A DNA stretch of 64,000 nucleotides, taken from the NCBI RefSeq assembly GCF_017464355.1, contig NZ_JAFUAG010000034.1:1-64000 (forward strand), written 5' to 3'. The DNA is from Ruminococcus sp. (GTDB lineage: Bacteria > Bacillota > Clostridia > Oscillospirales > Ruminococcaceae). Of this stretch, positions 1-7,775 are shown one piece after another (position 1 is the stretch's first letter; each line of letters begins with the position of its first letter). The position numbers were made by a program, and so were the translations under genes. The notes under the pieces are model-generated. The model was not told where the DNA came from and made no database searches. It was given only the letters and a program-made list of their open reading frames with translations.

Positions 1-159
1 ATTACATCTACTTTTACAATCACCAGCGAATTCAACTCAAAACAAAACTGACTCCGCTTGAATTGCGAAGCCAGTTCGTAGCTTGATTTAATTTACCATA
101 GGGGCTTTTTTGTGCTGTACGCACAATGTGGGGCGGGTCAATGATCTCGGGGCTTTTCT

Positions 160-1680
160 TTATACTTCGTGGTGGACTTTTTTCTCCTCGTACATTCTGG
201 CATCGCTTTGCATTATGAGCTTTTCCATATCCTGCAGGGTGCCGTCGGTGTAGGCTATGCCCACGCTGAGGCCTGTATCACAGCCGAAATGGGCAAACTC
301 CCGCTTGATGGCTTTTTTCAAATGCTCGCATTTGGTCTGCACATTCTCGGCATCTTCCTCGGTAACTATCACAGCAAACTCATCTCCCCCAAGTCGGGCG
401 GCGGTGCTGTCAGGAAAATGCTCGGTTATCATCTCGGCGGTCTTCACCAGCACCTCGTCACCTGTGCTGTGGCCGTAGCCGTCATTTATCTCCTTGAAAT
501 TGTCAAGGTCGAGATAAAGCAGGTGGAAGGAACTGCCCACCGAACGGGTGATATATCCGTAGAAATACCTGCGGTTGTACATACCTGTGAGCATATCCGT
601 ATTGGCGGACATGAGTATGCGCCTTTCGTAGGAACGCTGATATGTGACGTCCTGCATAGTGCAGAAATAGCCTGTTATGTTATCGAAGAAATCTCTTATC
701 TCCAGCTCTGATATGACGAAAATCTTCTCCTCGCCGTGGACGTTCAGCTGGAACTCGCGGGATACAACGTGCCTGGTCTTGTCCTCCACCCGTTTGCCTA
801 TGGGTACGGGCAGGTCACGCTTCCATTGCAGGTAATCAAAATCCTTTACATTGGCCGAGCCTATGACAGCCATAAAAGCGCTGTTCATGCGGACGACTTC
901 CCATTCGGTAGTAAGTATCAGCATGGGGAACGGCAGGTTCTCCACCAGGATAGAAAGCTCTATGCCCAGATTTGAGAAATTTGTCACATCATGGCCTACA
1001 CCCACAGTTCCGTATACCTCACCGAAGGGGTCATACAAGGGGGTCTTGTAGGTGGTCAGCTGCTTCATGCCATCTCTGGTCTTGACTGGTTCATCACAGA
1101 CGTACATCTTTCCAGAACTGATAGCAACTGCCTCTGACTCAGCACAGGCAAAATCGTTGCCGTCAGCGGGACGGGGTGCGTCCCAGATATAGAAATGGTC
1201 CTTGCCAACTATATCTTCCCTGTCCTTATGGACTATGCCTGTGAAAGCCTCATTGACCATGGTGTGTATGCCGTCGGCACGCTTGAACCACAGCATATCG
1301 GGGACGGTATCAATGGTGGTCATAAGGGTATCCCTGTAGAACTTATGGGCAAGTTCATCAGCCATGGCGCAGAGCATTCTGCCGCAGCGCTTTTTCAGCA
1401 GGGCGCTGTCCTCATCGGGGCGCCACACATCGCAAGCCGCAGGAACATCTTCCCTGCCAAGACAGACCGCCCTGACAGCGCAGCCATAGTCCTTTACAAG
1501 CTCCTTACTGTCGGTAACTAAAAGGGTGAACACGCCCTTTTGGGGAATTTCCTCTGCTTTCTTTACAATGCGTATTTCCCCCGCTGTACCCTCGGGAAAG
1601 GGTACAGCCTCGAAAACCGCTGACAGCTTTTCATCACTTATACACAAGGCGAGTGACAATTTCAGTTCGATCATGTCCAT
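160..1680 (-). CDS. PAS-domain diguanylate cyclase (GGDEF)
   Basis: This 506-residue soluble protein probably makes c-di-GMP from two GTP. The N-terminal ~100 residues are unassigned. Two PAS-like regions follow (about 115-230 and 240-345), the first containing WFKRADG and a GVGHDVT end typical of PAS domains. A full GGDEF domain fills about 355-505, with the intact catalytic signature RLGGDEF and the upstream DLDNFKEIND metal and nucleotide segment. The RxxD product-inhibition site expected five residues before GGDEF is absent, so feedback inhibition is unlikely. The start is supported by GGAG eight bases upstream. It lies 57 bp downstream of an HD-GYP gene on the same strand, so synthesis and breakdown of c-di-GMP may be co-transcribed. 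The signal sensed by the PAS domains is unknown. Confidence 0.9.
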   Translation of the reverse strand: MDMIELKLSLALCISDEKLSAVFEAVPFPEGTAGEIRIVKKAEEIPQKGVFTLLVTDSKELVKDYGCAVRAVCLGREDVPAACDVWRPDEDSALLKKRCGRMLCAMADELAHKFYRDTLMTTIDTVPDMLWFKRADGIHTMVNEAFTGIVHKDREDIVGKDHFYIWDAPRPADGNDFACAESEAVAISSGKMYVCDEPVKTRDGMKQLTTYKTPLYDPFGEVYGTVGVGHDVTNFSNLGIELSILVENLPFPMLILTTEWEVVRMNSAFMAVIGSANVKDFDYLQWKRDLPVPIGKRVEDKTRHVVSREFQLNVHGEEKIFVISELEIRDFFDNITGYFCTMQDVTYQRSYERRILMSANTDMLTGMYNRRYFYGYITRSVGSSFHLLYLDLDNFKEINDGYGHSTGDEVLVKTAEMITEHFPDSTAARLGGDEFAVIVTEEDAENVQTKCEHLKKAIKREFAHFGCDTGLSVGIAYTDGTLQDMEKLIMQSDARMYEEKKVHHEV

Positions 1681-1736
1681 ATCTTTACTCCTCTGCCTTT
1701 ACGGCACCCATCCTGCTGACCGCTTGAACGGCCGGC

Positions 1737-4700
1737 TCATTTCTCACTCTTACTCACACTCTTTACTTTGCTTTCCTTATCGAACTTTCTGTGTATATTG
1801 TCGATATCCTCGGTAGAACCTCCCCCGTGGTCATCGGGCGAACGGAACTCACCTTTATCCACCAGCCGCAGGAACGCATCTACAACGTCACCTGTAAGCT
1901 GGGTACCCCTTACTTCTTTCATTATGCTTACCACCTTATCGAAGTTCATTCGCTTACGGTAAGGTCTGTCTGAATACATGGCATCGAAAGTATCTGCCAC
2001 TGCAATAATTTGTGCTACACGGGGTATATCCTCCCCTTTGAGCCCCTTGGGATAGCCCTTGCCGTCAGGACGTTCGTGATGAGCGCCTGCACCTATGGCA
2101 AGCTCGGGCATTATGCTGATATCCTTAAGGGCATTATACCCCAGTGCAGAATGGGACTTGATTATATTGAACTCGGTGTCCGTAAGCTTGCCCGGCTTGT
2201 TCAGCACCTCGGGGGGAACGCCTACCTTGCCTATATCATGCAGCAGGGCGATGTTATAGTATTTCTCCACCGTTTCATCGTCATAGCCAAGCTCCTTAGT
2301 CAGCATGGAGGTATACTCTGCCACCCTTGAGGAGTGACCGTTGGTATACTTATCCTTCATATCTATGACCTTTGCGAAGGCTTCAACTATCTCACGGATC
2401 AGCTGTTTCTGCTCTTTTTCCTTTTTGAGGAAACGTCTTGTCCTGCTGTCGATATAAAGCTTCACCAGTGTGCCTACGATGACCGCCAGCAGCAGCACCA
2501 TCAGGAGCATGAACCACCACTGTTCAAAGAAAGCCTTCTGCTTTATGATGACCACATCAAGCTCGTTGCTGCTGACACCCTGCTGGTCCTTTATCTGCAT
2601 GACGAAGTGGTAGGTACCGCCACGCAGATTTGTGTAGTCAACAGGCACCAGCTCGCTGCGCCTGAGGGTGTTGTTCTTGTTCTCGAAGCCTTCCAGCCTG
2701 TAGATGACATCGGGGTTCACCAGCGAATAGTTGTACACAAAGGAGAACACCGTCACCTTGCTGACATCAGAGGATATGACGAACTCGCCATTGTCATTTG
2801 GGTATACCCTTACGTCGTCCGCCTCGATATAGGGCACTGCCATGCGGACGTTATCTACCTTTTCAAAGACCTCCTCGATATTCACCTTGGCCACACCTGT
2901 AGTGCCTGCGATGTAGAGGTCGCCCTCATCAGTGAGCTCACTGTATGAATTGGAAGTAGCTATGGAGGGCAGGCCGTTATCCATGCCGTAGTATATGGGT
3001 TCCATCTCCCCGTTCTCCATGAGTTCTTCCACAGTCTCCACATAAATGCCGTTGCTGGAAAGCACCCACATCTCTCCCCTGCTGTTTTCGTAGAGGTCAA
3101 AGTTATTTGAGTAGGGAAATTTATTCACCATGGTTATCTTATGGTCAGGTGTCATGTAGCCTATGGCATTGCTGGTGACCAGCCAGATGATATCTCTTGA
3201 TATATCGTTTTTAAGTCTCAGCACCACATCTGAGCTAAGACCGTCATCGGTGCCTATGTGGGTTATCTTGTGTCCGTTGATGACGTAAATACCGCCGCCG
3301 TCGGTGCCGAGGAGCATTTCGCCGTTATCGCATTCAACTGCGGTAAGTATCTCGGTATCGGTAAGACCGTCAGCTTCGTCAAAGACCTCGGTTATCTTGT
3401 CGTCTTCGATGATGACAAGTCCCCCCGTACAGCACACCATAAAAGAGCCGTCCTTTTTTTCGTAAACAGCCCTTACCCTGTCCGAGGGCAGGCCGTCTTC
3501 GGGGGTGAATTTTAAAAGCTTGCCGTTATCGTATCTCAGCAGTGCCTGTTCACCAAAGGTTGAGAACCACACCCTGTTTCGGCTGTCACGGAATATGGAG
3601 CGTATCTTGCAGCCCTCCAGGGTCAGCACAAGGTCGGTATCATCAAGCACCTTGCCCGAAGCAGTTACAGCCTCGGTAACAGGCACCTTTGTGATATTGC
3701 GGCCGTGGTCCATAACACGCAGGCCGCTGTTTTTTGTGCCGACAAAAAGTCTGTCATTATACATACAGGTAGAGTACACTACCTCGTCCTCCAACCCGTA
3801 CTGGGCGAACACATCGGTAAAGCGGTTAGGCACTATTTTCATGACACCCTGCTGGGAAGACACGAACCAGAGGTTCCCCTGATAGTCCACCAGCATTTCT
3901 TCAACCGAGGTATTCATGGGCACGTTGCCCACCACACGGAACTTGCCGTCCTCCACAAAGCCTATGCCCTGGTCGGTGCAGACCCAGATCATATCCCCTA
4001 TCTTGCCGATGTTGTTGATATATTCAAGAGGCGAGATATCGACAGTAACAGGGTCTTTCAGCCCCCTGGAAAGGTCGCCGTAAAAAAGCTGATTGCCCTT
4101 GTTGCCCACATAGACATATCCTGCCCTGTCGGGGTCGGGGAGAATGGAGTGTATATCGTTTATACCCAGCTTATCTGCACCGTAGAAGCCTGTTAGCCTC
4201 TTGTTCTTTATGGTGAACACTGCCCCGCCCATGGTGACACCGTAAATGGTATCGCCGCATTTTTCCAGCGTGCGGACATATTCATCATTTATCTGGGGTT
4301 CGTCCAGGGGGGACATCTCCAGCTTGTCATTGACCACAGCTATGCCGTGGGTGGTCGCCAGGAAGATATTGCCCTCATCGTCCTCTGCCACCGAACGCAC
4401 TGACAGCGAGCGCAGGCCGTCGGCGGTGCCGTACATTTTTATCTCGCCTTTTTCTATGACAGCTGCGCCGCTGTCGTTGGTGCCGACCCACAGCCTGTTC
4501 TCAGAGTCTGCATAAAGGCTCACCACGCTGGCTATGCCTGTGGTGGAATCTATTCTCTCAAAAGTATTGCCGTCATATCTGATAAGTCCGCTGTAGCTGC
4601 CTATCCAGATGAAGCCCTCTTCCGTTTCGACTATGGCATTGGCCTCAGAGGTGGGCAGACCGCTGACGTTATCGTAAAGCACCGCAGAATAGCCCTCCAC

Positions 4701-4862
4701 CTGTCCTGTGGGATCAACGGAAAGTTCCTCCGTTTCCGCTTCTTCCGCTGCTGCTTCATCGGCAAAGCAGGTAAGCTGACAGCCTGCCCCTGCCATGAGA
4801 ACTGCCAGCACCACCATAAGACAAACCAGTGTCTGCGGCAGTTTTTTTATATCTATGGTCAT
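1737..4862 (-). CDS. Membrane HD-GYP phosphodiesterase with beta-propeller sensor
   Basis: This ~1041-residue protein probably degrades c-di-GMP in response to an extracellular cue. A signal peptide ending near AGAGC is followed by about 600 residues of two-component-regulator-propeller repeats, with recurring WVGTNDSG and IWIGSYSG-like motifs. A Y_Y_Y-type Ig domain precedes one transmembrane helix (QWWFMLLMVLLLAVIVG). The cytoplasmic end is an HD-GYP domain with LLHDIGK and HHERPDGKGYPKG. The sensor half is that of hybrid sugar-sensing histidine kinases, but the output is a phosphodiesterase. The open frame extends 20 codons further upstream. I chose ATG 4862 because AAGGAG precedes it and the signal peptide then begins MTIDIKK. 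It lies upstream of the GGDEF gene on the same strand. Confidence 0.88.
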   Translation of the reverse strand: MTIDIKKLPQTLVCLMVVLAVLMAGAGCQLTCFADEAAAEEAETEELSVDPTGQVEGYSAVLYDNVSGLPTSEANAIVETEEGFIWIGSYSGLIRYDGNTFERIDSTTGIASVVSLYADSENRLWVGTNDSGAAVIEKGEIKMYGTADGLRSLSVRSVAEDDEGNIFLATTHGIAVVNDKLEMSPLDEPQINDEYVRTLEKCGDTIYGVTMGGAVFTIKNKRLTGFYGADKLGINDIHSILPDPDRAGYVYVGNKGNQLFYGDLSRGLKDPVTVDISPLEYINNIGKIGDMIWVCTDQGIGFVEDGKFRVVGNVPMNTSVEEMLVDYQGNLWFVSSQQGVMKIVPNRFTDVFAQYGLEDEVVYSTCMYNDRLFVGTKNSGLRVMDHGRNITKVPVTEAVTASGKVLDDTDLVLTLEGCKIRSIFRDSRNRVWFSTFGEQALLRYDNGKLLKFTPEDGLPSDRVRAVYEKKDGSFMVCCTGGLVIIEDDKITEVFDEADGLTDTEILTAVECDNGEMLLGTDGGGIYVINGHKITHIGTDDGLSSDVVLRLKNDISRDIIWLVTSNAIGYMTPDHKITMVNKFPYSNNFDLYENSRGEMWVLSSNGIYVETVEELMENGEMEPIYYGMDNGLPSIATSNSYSELTDEGDLYIAGTTGVAKVNIEEVFEKVDNVRMAVPYIEADDVRVYPNDNGEFVISSDVSKVTVFSFVYNYSLVNPDVIYRLEGFENKNNTLRRSELVPVDYTNLRGGTYHFVMQIKDQQGVSSNELDVVIIKQKAFFEQWWFMLLMVLLLAVIVGTLVKLYIDSRTRRFLKKEKEQKQLIREIVEAFAKVIDMKDKYTNGHSSRVAEYTSMLTKELGYDDETVEKYYNIALLHDIGKVGVPPEVLNKPGKLTDTEFNIIKSHSALGYNALKDISIMPELAIGAGAHHERPDGKGYPKGLKGEDIPRVAQIIAVADTFDAMYSDRPYRKRMNFDKVVSIMKEVRGTQLTGDVVDAFLRLVDKGEFRSPDDHGGGSTEDIDNIHRKFDKESKVKSVSKSEK

Positions 4863-4863
4863 T

Positions 4864-4905
4864 CTATCACGCTCTCCTTGATACCTACAAGCATTGCCGT
4901 GATAG
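4864..4905 (-). promoter_or_regulatory. Hairpin around the ribosome binding site of the HD-GYP gene
   Basis: In the transcript CTATCACG and CGTGATAG form a perfect 8-bp stem that ends just before the start codon. The AAGGAG ribosome binding site lies in the 26-nt loop. This could modulate translation; no known riboswitch class was recognised. Confidence 0.35.
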
Positions 4906-4978
4906 GCAATTTGCTTAAACATTTAGCTTAATTATATTATAATGAAGTATATAATTACCTTTTTGTTATCACAGCACA

Positions 4979-5008
4979 ATTATAACATCATATTCACACA
5001 GTTGTCAA
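4979..5008 (-). promoter_or_regulatory. Sigma-A promoter of the HD-GYP/GGDEF genes
   Basis: TTGACA (5003-5008) and TATAAT (4979-4984) are both perfect matches, with an 18-bp spacer. The leader before the start codon is about 110 nt. Confidence 0.8.
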
Positions 5009-5124
5009 TATGAAAGTTAAACAAATATCAACAACAACCTGGATTTTGGCAATTATTACAATTGCAGCTGCAAACAGGCGTTATCCGTTCATCTTTTTGA
5101 CCACAGTACATTTTCCCTTCGGCC

Positions 5125-5162
5125 GAAAAAAGCTGCTGTCCATAAAACGGAGCAGCAGCTTT
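5125..5162 (-). terminator. Intrinsic terminator after nagA
   Basis: AAGCTGCTG and CAGCAGCTT form a 9-bp stem, followed by a U-run on the minus strand, 10 bp beyond the nagA stop codon. Confidence 0.75.
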
Positions 5163-5171
5163 GCAGTTTTT

Positions 5172-6299
5172 TCAGATGACCCTTACTATATCAAGGGTAT
5201 TTTTATCCACCAGCAGGAAGCTTGCACGCTTGCCAACGGCTATGCTTCCGTAATCATCATCGATCCCTATGGAAACGGCGGGGTTCAGTGCGGCGGCCTT
5301 GACGGCGCTTTCAAGAGGGATACCCATATCCACCGCAGTTCGCAGGCAGCCGTACAGGTCGGTAACGCTGCCTGCAAGGGTGCCGTTATCCAGCAGTGCC
5401 CTGTTCCCGCGGACGTTCACCGCCTGTCCCCCCAGCTGATATCTGCCGTCAGGCATACCTGTGGCCTCCATGCTGTCGCTGATAAGAACGATACGGTCAT
5501 CACCGAAAAGCCTGAAAGCCGCCCGCACCGCCGTGGGCGAAAGGTGAACACCGTCGGCTATTATCTCGGCAAAGCAATGCGGGTCATCAAAGGCGGCGCC
5601 TATGACCCCTGTTTCACGGTGGGCAAAGGGTGGCATGGCATTGAACATATGGGTGATGTGGTCAGCCCCCGCAGACAGAGCTTTTCGGGCGGTATCGTAG
5701 TCAGCGGCGGTATGCCCCAGCGAAAACCTGAACTCGCCCCTGCACTCGCTGATACATTCTATGGCGCCCTCGGTCTCGGGTGCAAGGGTGACAAGCTTTA
5801 CCATACCGTTTGCTGCCTTCTGCCATCGGCGCAGCTTTTCGGGTGAGGCCTGCTGTATATAAGCTTCGTTCTGGGCGCCCCGCTTTTCTTTGTTCACAAA
5901 GGGACCCTCCATATGTATGCCCACAAGCTTCGCCTGCCCCTGCTTTGTTCCCTGTTTGCTGAAAACTGCGGCGCTTTCAAGGATAGCTGCAAGTCTTTCC
6001 TCCGGCAAGGTCATGGTGGCAGGGCACACCGCTGTCACCCCGCGGGAAAATTCATATTCCGCAATGGCAGCAAAAGCTTCTGCCGTACCCTCACAGAAGT
6101 CATGACCTGCACAGCCGTGAAAATGTATATCCACCAGGGCGGGCAGCACATAGCAGCCCTCGGCATCGACGACCTCTCCCCCGTATTTTATCATGGCGCC
6201 GCGGGGCAGCAGCATGGTTATGCGCTCATCATCGGTCAGCACGCTGAGGTCTTCAAAGCCGCCGTTTTCGGTGAATACAGTTCCGTTCTTTATAAGCAT
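5172..6299 (-). CDS. nagA: N-acetylglucosamine-6-phosphate deacetylase
   Basis: The enzyme removes acetate from GlcNAc-6-phosphate, feeding amino-sugar catabolism and wall recycling. The ~375-residue length is normal for NagA. The amidohydrolase features are visible: the metal-binding DIHFHGCAG, HMEGPFVN, SLGHTAADYD, HITHMFNAM and the catalytic ISDSMEATG. The reading frame is open for 42 more codons upstream, but that stretch crosses a repeat element. ATG 6299 has a good AAGGAG seven bases before it and starts the conserved MLIKNGTVF, so I place the start there. It is probably monocistronic. It follows the cation-efflux gene, from which a terminator and the repeat separate it. No nagB is seen in the window. 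Confidence 0.93.
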   Translation of the reverse strand: MLIKNGTVFTENGGFEDLSVLTDDERITMLLPRGAMIKYGGEVVDAEGCYVLPALVDIHFHGCAGHDFCEGTAEAFAAIAEYEFSRGVTAVCPATMTLPEERLAAILESAAVFSKQGTKQGQAKLVGIHMEGPFVNKEKRGAQNEAYIQQASPEKLRRWQKAANGMVKLVTLAPETEGAIECISECRGEFRFSLGHTAADYDTARKALSAGADHITHMFNAMPPFAHRETGVIGAAFDDPHCFAEIIADGVHLSPTAVRAAFRLFGDDRIVLISDSMEATGMPDGRYQLGGQAVNVRGNRALLDNGTLAGSVTDLYGCLRTAVDMGIPLESAVKAAALNPAVSIGIDDDYGSIAVGKRASFLLVDKNTLDIVRVI

Positions 6300-6333
6300 G
6301 GTGTTCTCCTTACGCAAAGTTTTTTCTAAGAAC

Positions 6334-6432
6334 TCCCAATTTTGAAGTGTATTGCTGATGATACAGAATGGCTTTTTTTCGTATTGTTTCCCCCGCCTTC
6401 GGCGGGGGAAACAATACACAACCAAATTGGGA
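6334..6432. repeat. 99-bp palindromic intergenic repeat, copy 1
   Basis: The outer arms TCCCAATTTTGAAGTGTATTG-like and its near inverted complement enclose an inner hairpin TTTCCCCCGCC-TTCG-GGCGGGGGAAA. A perfect 9-bp direct repeat, TTCTAAGAA, flanks it (6324-6332 and 6433-6441), as expected of a target-site duplication. A second copy lies at 9917-10014 in the same orientation. There is no coding capacity, so this is a MITE- or REP-like element. Confidence 0.75.
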
Positions 6433-6473
6433 TTCTAAGAAAGAATTATAGCACAGCAGCACTTTTATGTCAA

Positions 6474-6515
6474 CAAAAAGCCGCAGCGGACTCTTCTGCA
6501 AGGGTCACTGCGGTT
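6474..6515 (-). terminator. Intrinsic terminator after the cation-efflux gene
   Basis: AACCGCAG pairs with CTGCGGCTT on the minus strand and a short U-run follows. Confidence 0.6.
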
Positions 6516-6537
6516 ATGCATTTTTCTGGAATTCAGC

Positions 6538-7443
6538 TTATTCTGCGGCGGGGTTTACATGGACCATGCAGTGCTTTACATCGGGGAACTCCCTTTCGAT
6601 AGTGTCATGTACTTCCTCGGCGGTGTCGTGGGCTTCGACCAGAGTCTTTGTGCGCTCCATAGCTATCTCAACCTCAACGTATATCTTCGCACCGAAAAGT
6701 CGGGTCTTGAGTTCGTCCACTGCAAGAACACCCTCCACACCCATTATGACATCGTGCATCTGCGCCACATATTCATCGGGGCAGGAACGGTCTATCATCT
6801 TGTCTATGGCGTCACGAAAGATATCATAGGCAGCCTTTTCGATAAACAGGCATATGACCACGCTTGCCACAGGGTCAAGGACAGGCGCACCCAGCCTTGC
6901 CCCGAGTATGCCCGCAAAGGAACCCACCGAAGACAGCGCATCTGAACGGTGGTGCCAGGCATCGGCCATAAGCGCCCCCGAGTTTATCTTTTTGGCGACG
7001 CGCCTGGTGTAGTGGTACATAGCTTCCTTTATAAATATAGACACCACCGCTGCCGCCAGGGCCATTGCCCCGGGAACGACCAGCTTTTCTCCTGAGGTAT
7101 CGCTTATCTTTTTTACACCCTCATACCCTATGCCAAGACCTGTGGCTGCCAGCACCGCCGCCAGCAGCAGCGAGGCCACACATTCCAGCCTTTCATGACC
7201 GTAGGGGTGTTCCTTATCGGGCTGCTTGCCTGCCAGGGTGACACCTATCATGACGATGAGGGTGCTGAAAACGTCCGATGCAGAGTGGACAGCGTCCGAT
7301 ATCATGGCCCCGGAGTGGGCGAAGATACCTGCCAGCAGCTTTATCAGCGAAAGCAGCAGATTGACAGCTATGCTCACCACCGACACCCGCATGGCTGCGG
7401 AGGTAAAGGCATTGTTCTTATCGGAAGTGTTTTCACTTTTCAT
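6538..7443 (-). CDS. Cation diffusion facilitator (Ni/Co/Zn-type) efflux protein
   Basis: This 301-residue membrane protein exports divalent metal in exchange for protons and works as a dimer. Six transmembrane segments occupy roughly residues 15-210 and a cytoplasmic ferredoxin-like domain follows. The metal site is readable: HSASD in TM2 and HHRSD in TM5, the HxxxD/HxxxD pattern of Zn, Co and Ni exporters rather than the DxxxD of Mn exporters. The start has TAAGGAG upstream. A NiCo riboswitch with a terminator sits in its leader, so expression should rise when cobalt or nickel is high. That makes cobalt/nickel efflux the most likely role. Confidence 0.9.
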   Translation of the reverse strand: MKSENTSDKNNAFTSAAMRVSVVSIAVNLLLSLIKLLAGIFAHSGAMISDAVHSASDVFSTLIVMIGVTLAGKQPDKEHPYGHERLECVASLLLAAVLAATGLGIGYEGVKKISDTSGEKLVVPGAMALAAAVVSIFIKEAMYHYTRRVAKKINSGALMADAWHHRSDALSSVGSFAGILGARLGAPVLDPVASVVICLFIEKAAYDIFRDAIDKMIDRSCPDEYVAQMHDVIMGVEGVLAVDELKTRLFGAKIYVEVEIAMERTKTLVEAHDTAEEVHDTIEREFPDVKHCMVHVNPAAE

Positions 7444-7460
7444 ATACTCATCTCCTTACG

Positions 7461-7500
7461 AAAAAAACTGCGGGCAGCAAAGTTTTCGCTGTCCCGCAGT
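7461..7500 (-). terminator. Riboswitch expression platform (terminator)
   Basis: CTGCGGGACAGC and GCTGCCCGCAG form a strong hairpin followed by seven U residues, 10 nt before the ribosome binding site. Its 5' arm includes the GGGACAG of the riboswitch core, so ligand binding and termination are mutually exclusive. Confidence 0.8.
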
Positions 7501-7567
7501 TGTAAACTGCTGCTGTGAAGCCCGGCCTCCTGATGCTCAAAACATCATCGCCTGTTCAGACTTTGGG
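7479..7567 (-). promoter_or_regulatory. NiCo (czcD) cobalt/nickel riboswitch
   Basis: Reading the minus strand, the leader contains CUGAACAGGCGAUGAUG, CAUCAGGAGGCCGGGCU and GCGGGACAG, in the order and spacing of the NiCo aptamer (CUGAGCAGGCAAUGA, GCAGCCGGGCU, GUGGGACAG in the crystallised example, as I recall it). The P2 stem GAUGAUG/CAUCA and a GCAGU/ACUGC stem can be drawn. P1 is AAAGU with ACUUU plus CUG with CAG. Its position before a CDF exporter matches the known distribution of the class. I could not run a covariance model. Confidence 0.85.
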
Positions 7568-7602
7568 TATTCCCCTCAGGGTCTTGCCCGAGGTTTTCTG
7601 TT

Positions 7603-7631
7603 ATTATATCATATGCGTGATGGCTTGTCAA
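7603..7631 (-). promoter_or_regulatory. Sigma-A promoter of the riboswitch-controlled exporter
   Basis: TTGACA (7626-7631) and TATAAT (7603-7608) are perfect, with a 17-bp spacer. The rest of the leader up to 7567 contains a small hairpin, CCUCGGG/CCCUGAGG. Confidence 0.85.
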
Positions 7632-7775
7632 GTATACACCTGTTTGGTTTCTCTCATTAAAATCTGTTTGTTGCGCTAACGGAGTTTTTTCCTGGTTCCT
7701 CCGCAGAATGCACAGATATCGCCCGACATCACACCAAGCCGCATTTTCCCGGGAAAAGCTGCTTTTACACGCTGT

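Noticed and set aside
6342-6425. N-terminal extension of NagA through the repeat
   Set aside because: The extension is encoded by the palindromic element, is absent from NagA proteins, and a good ribosome binding site precedes ATG 6299.
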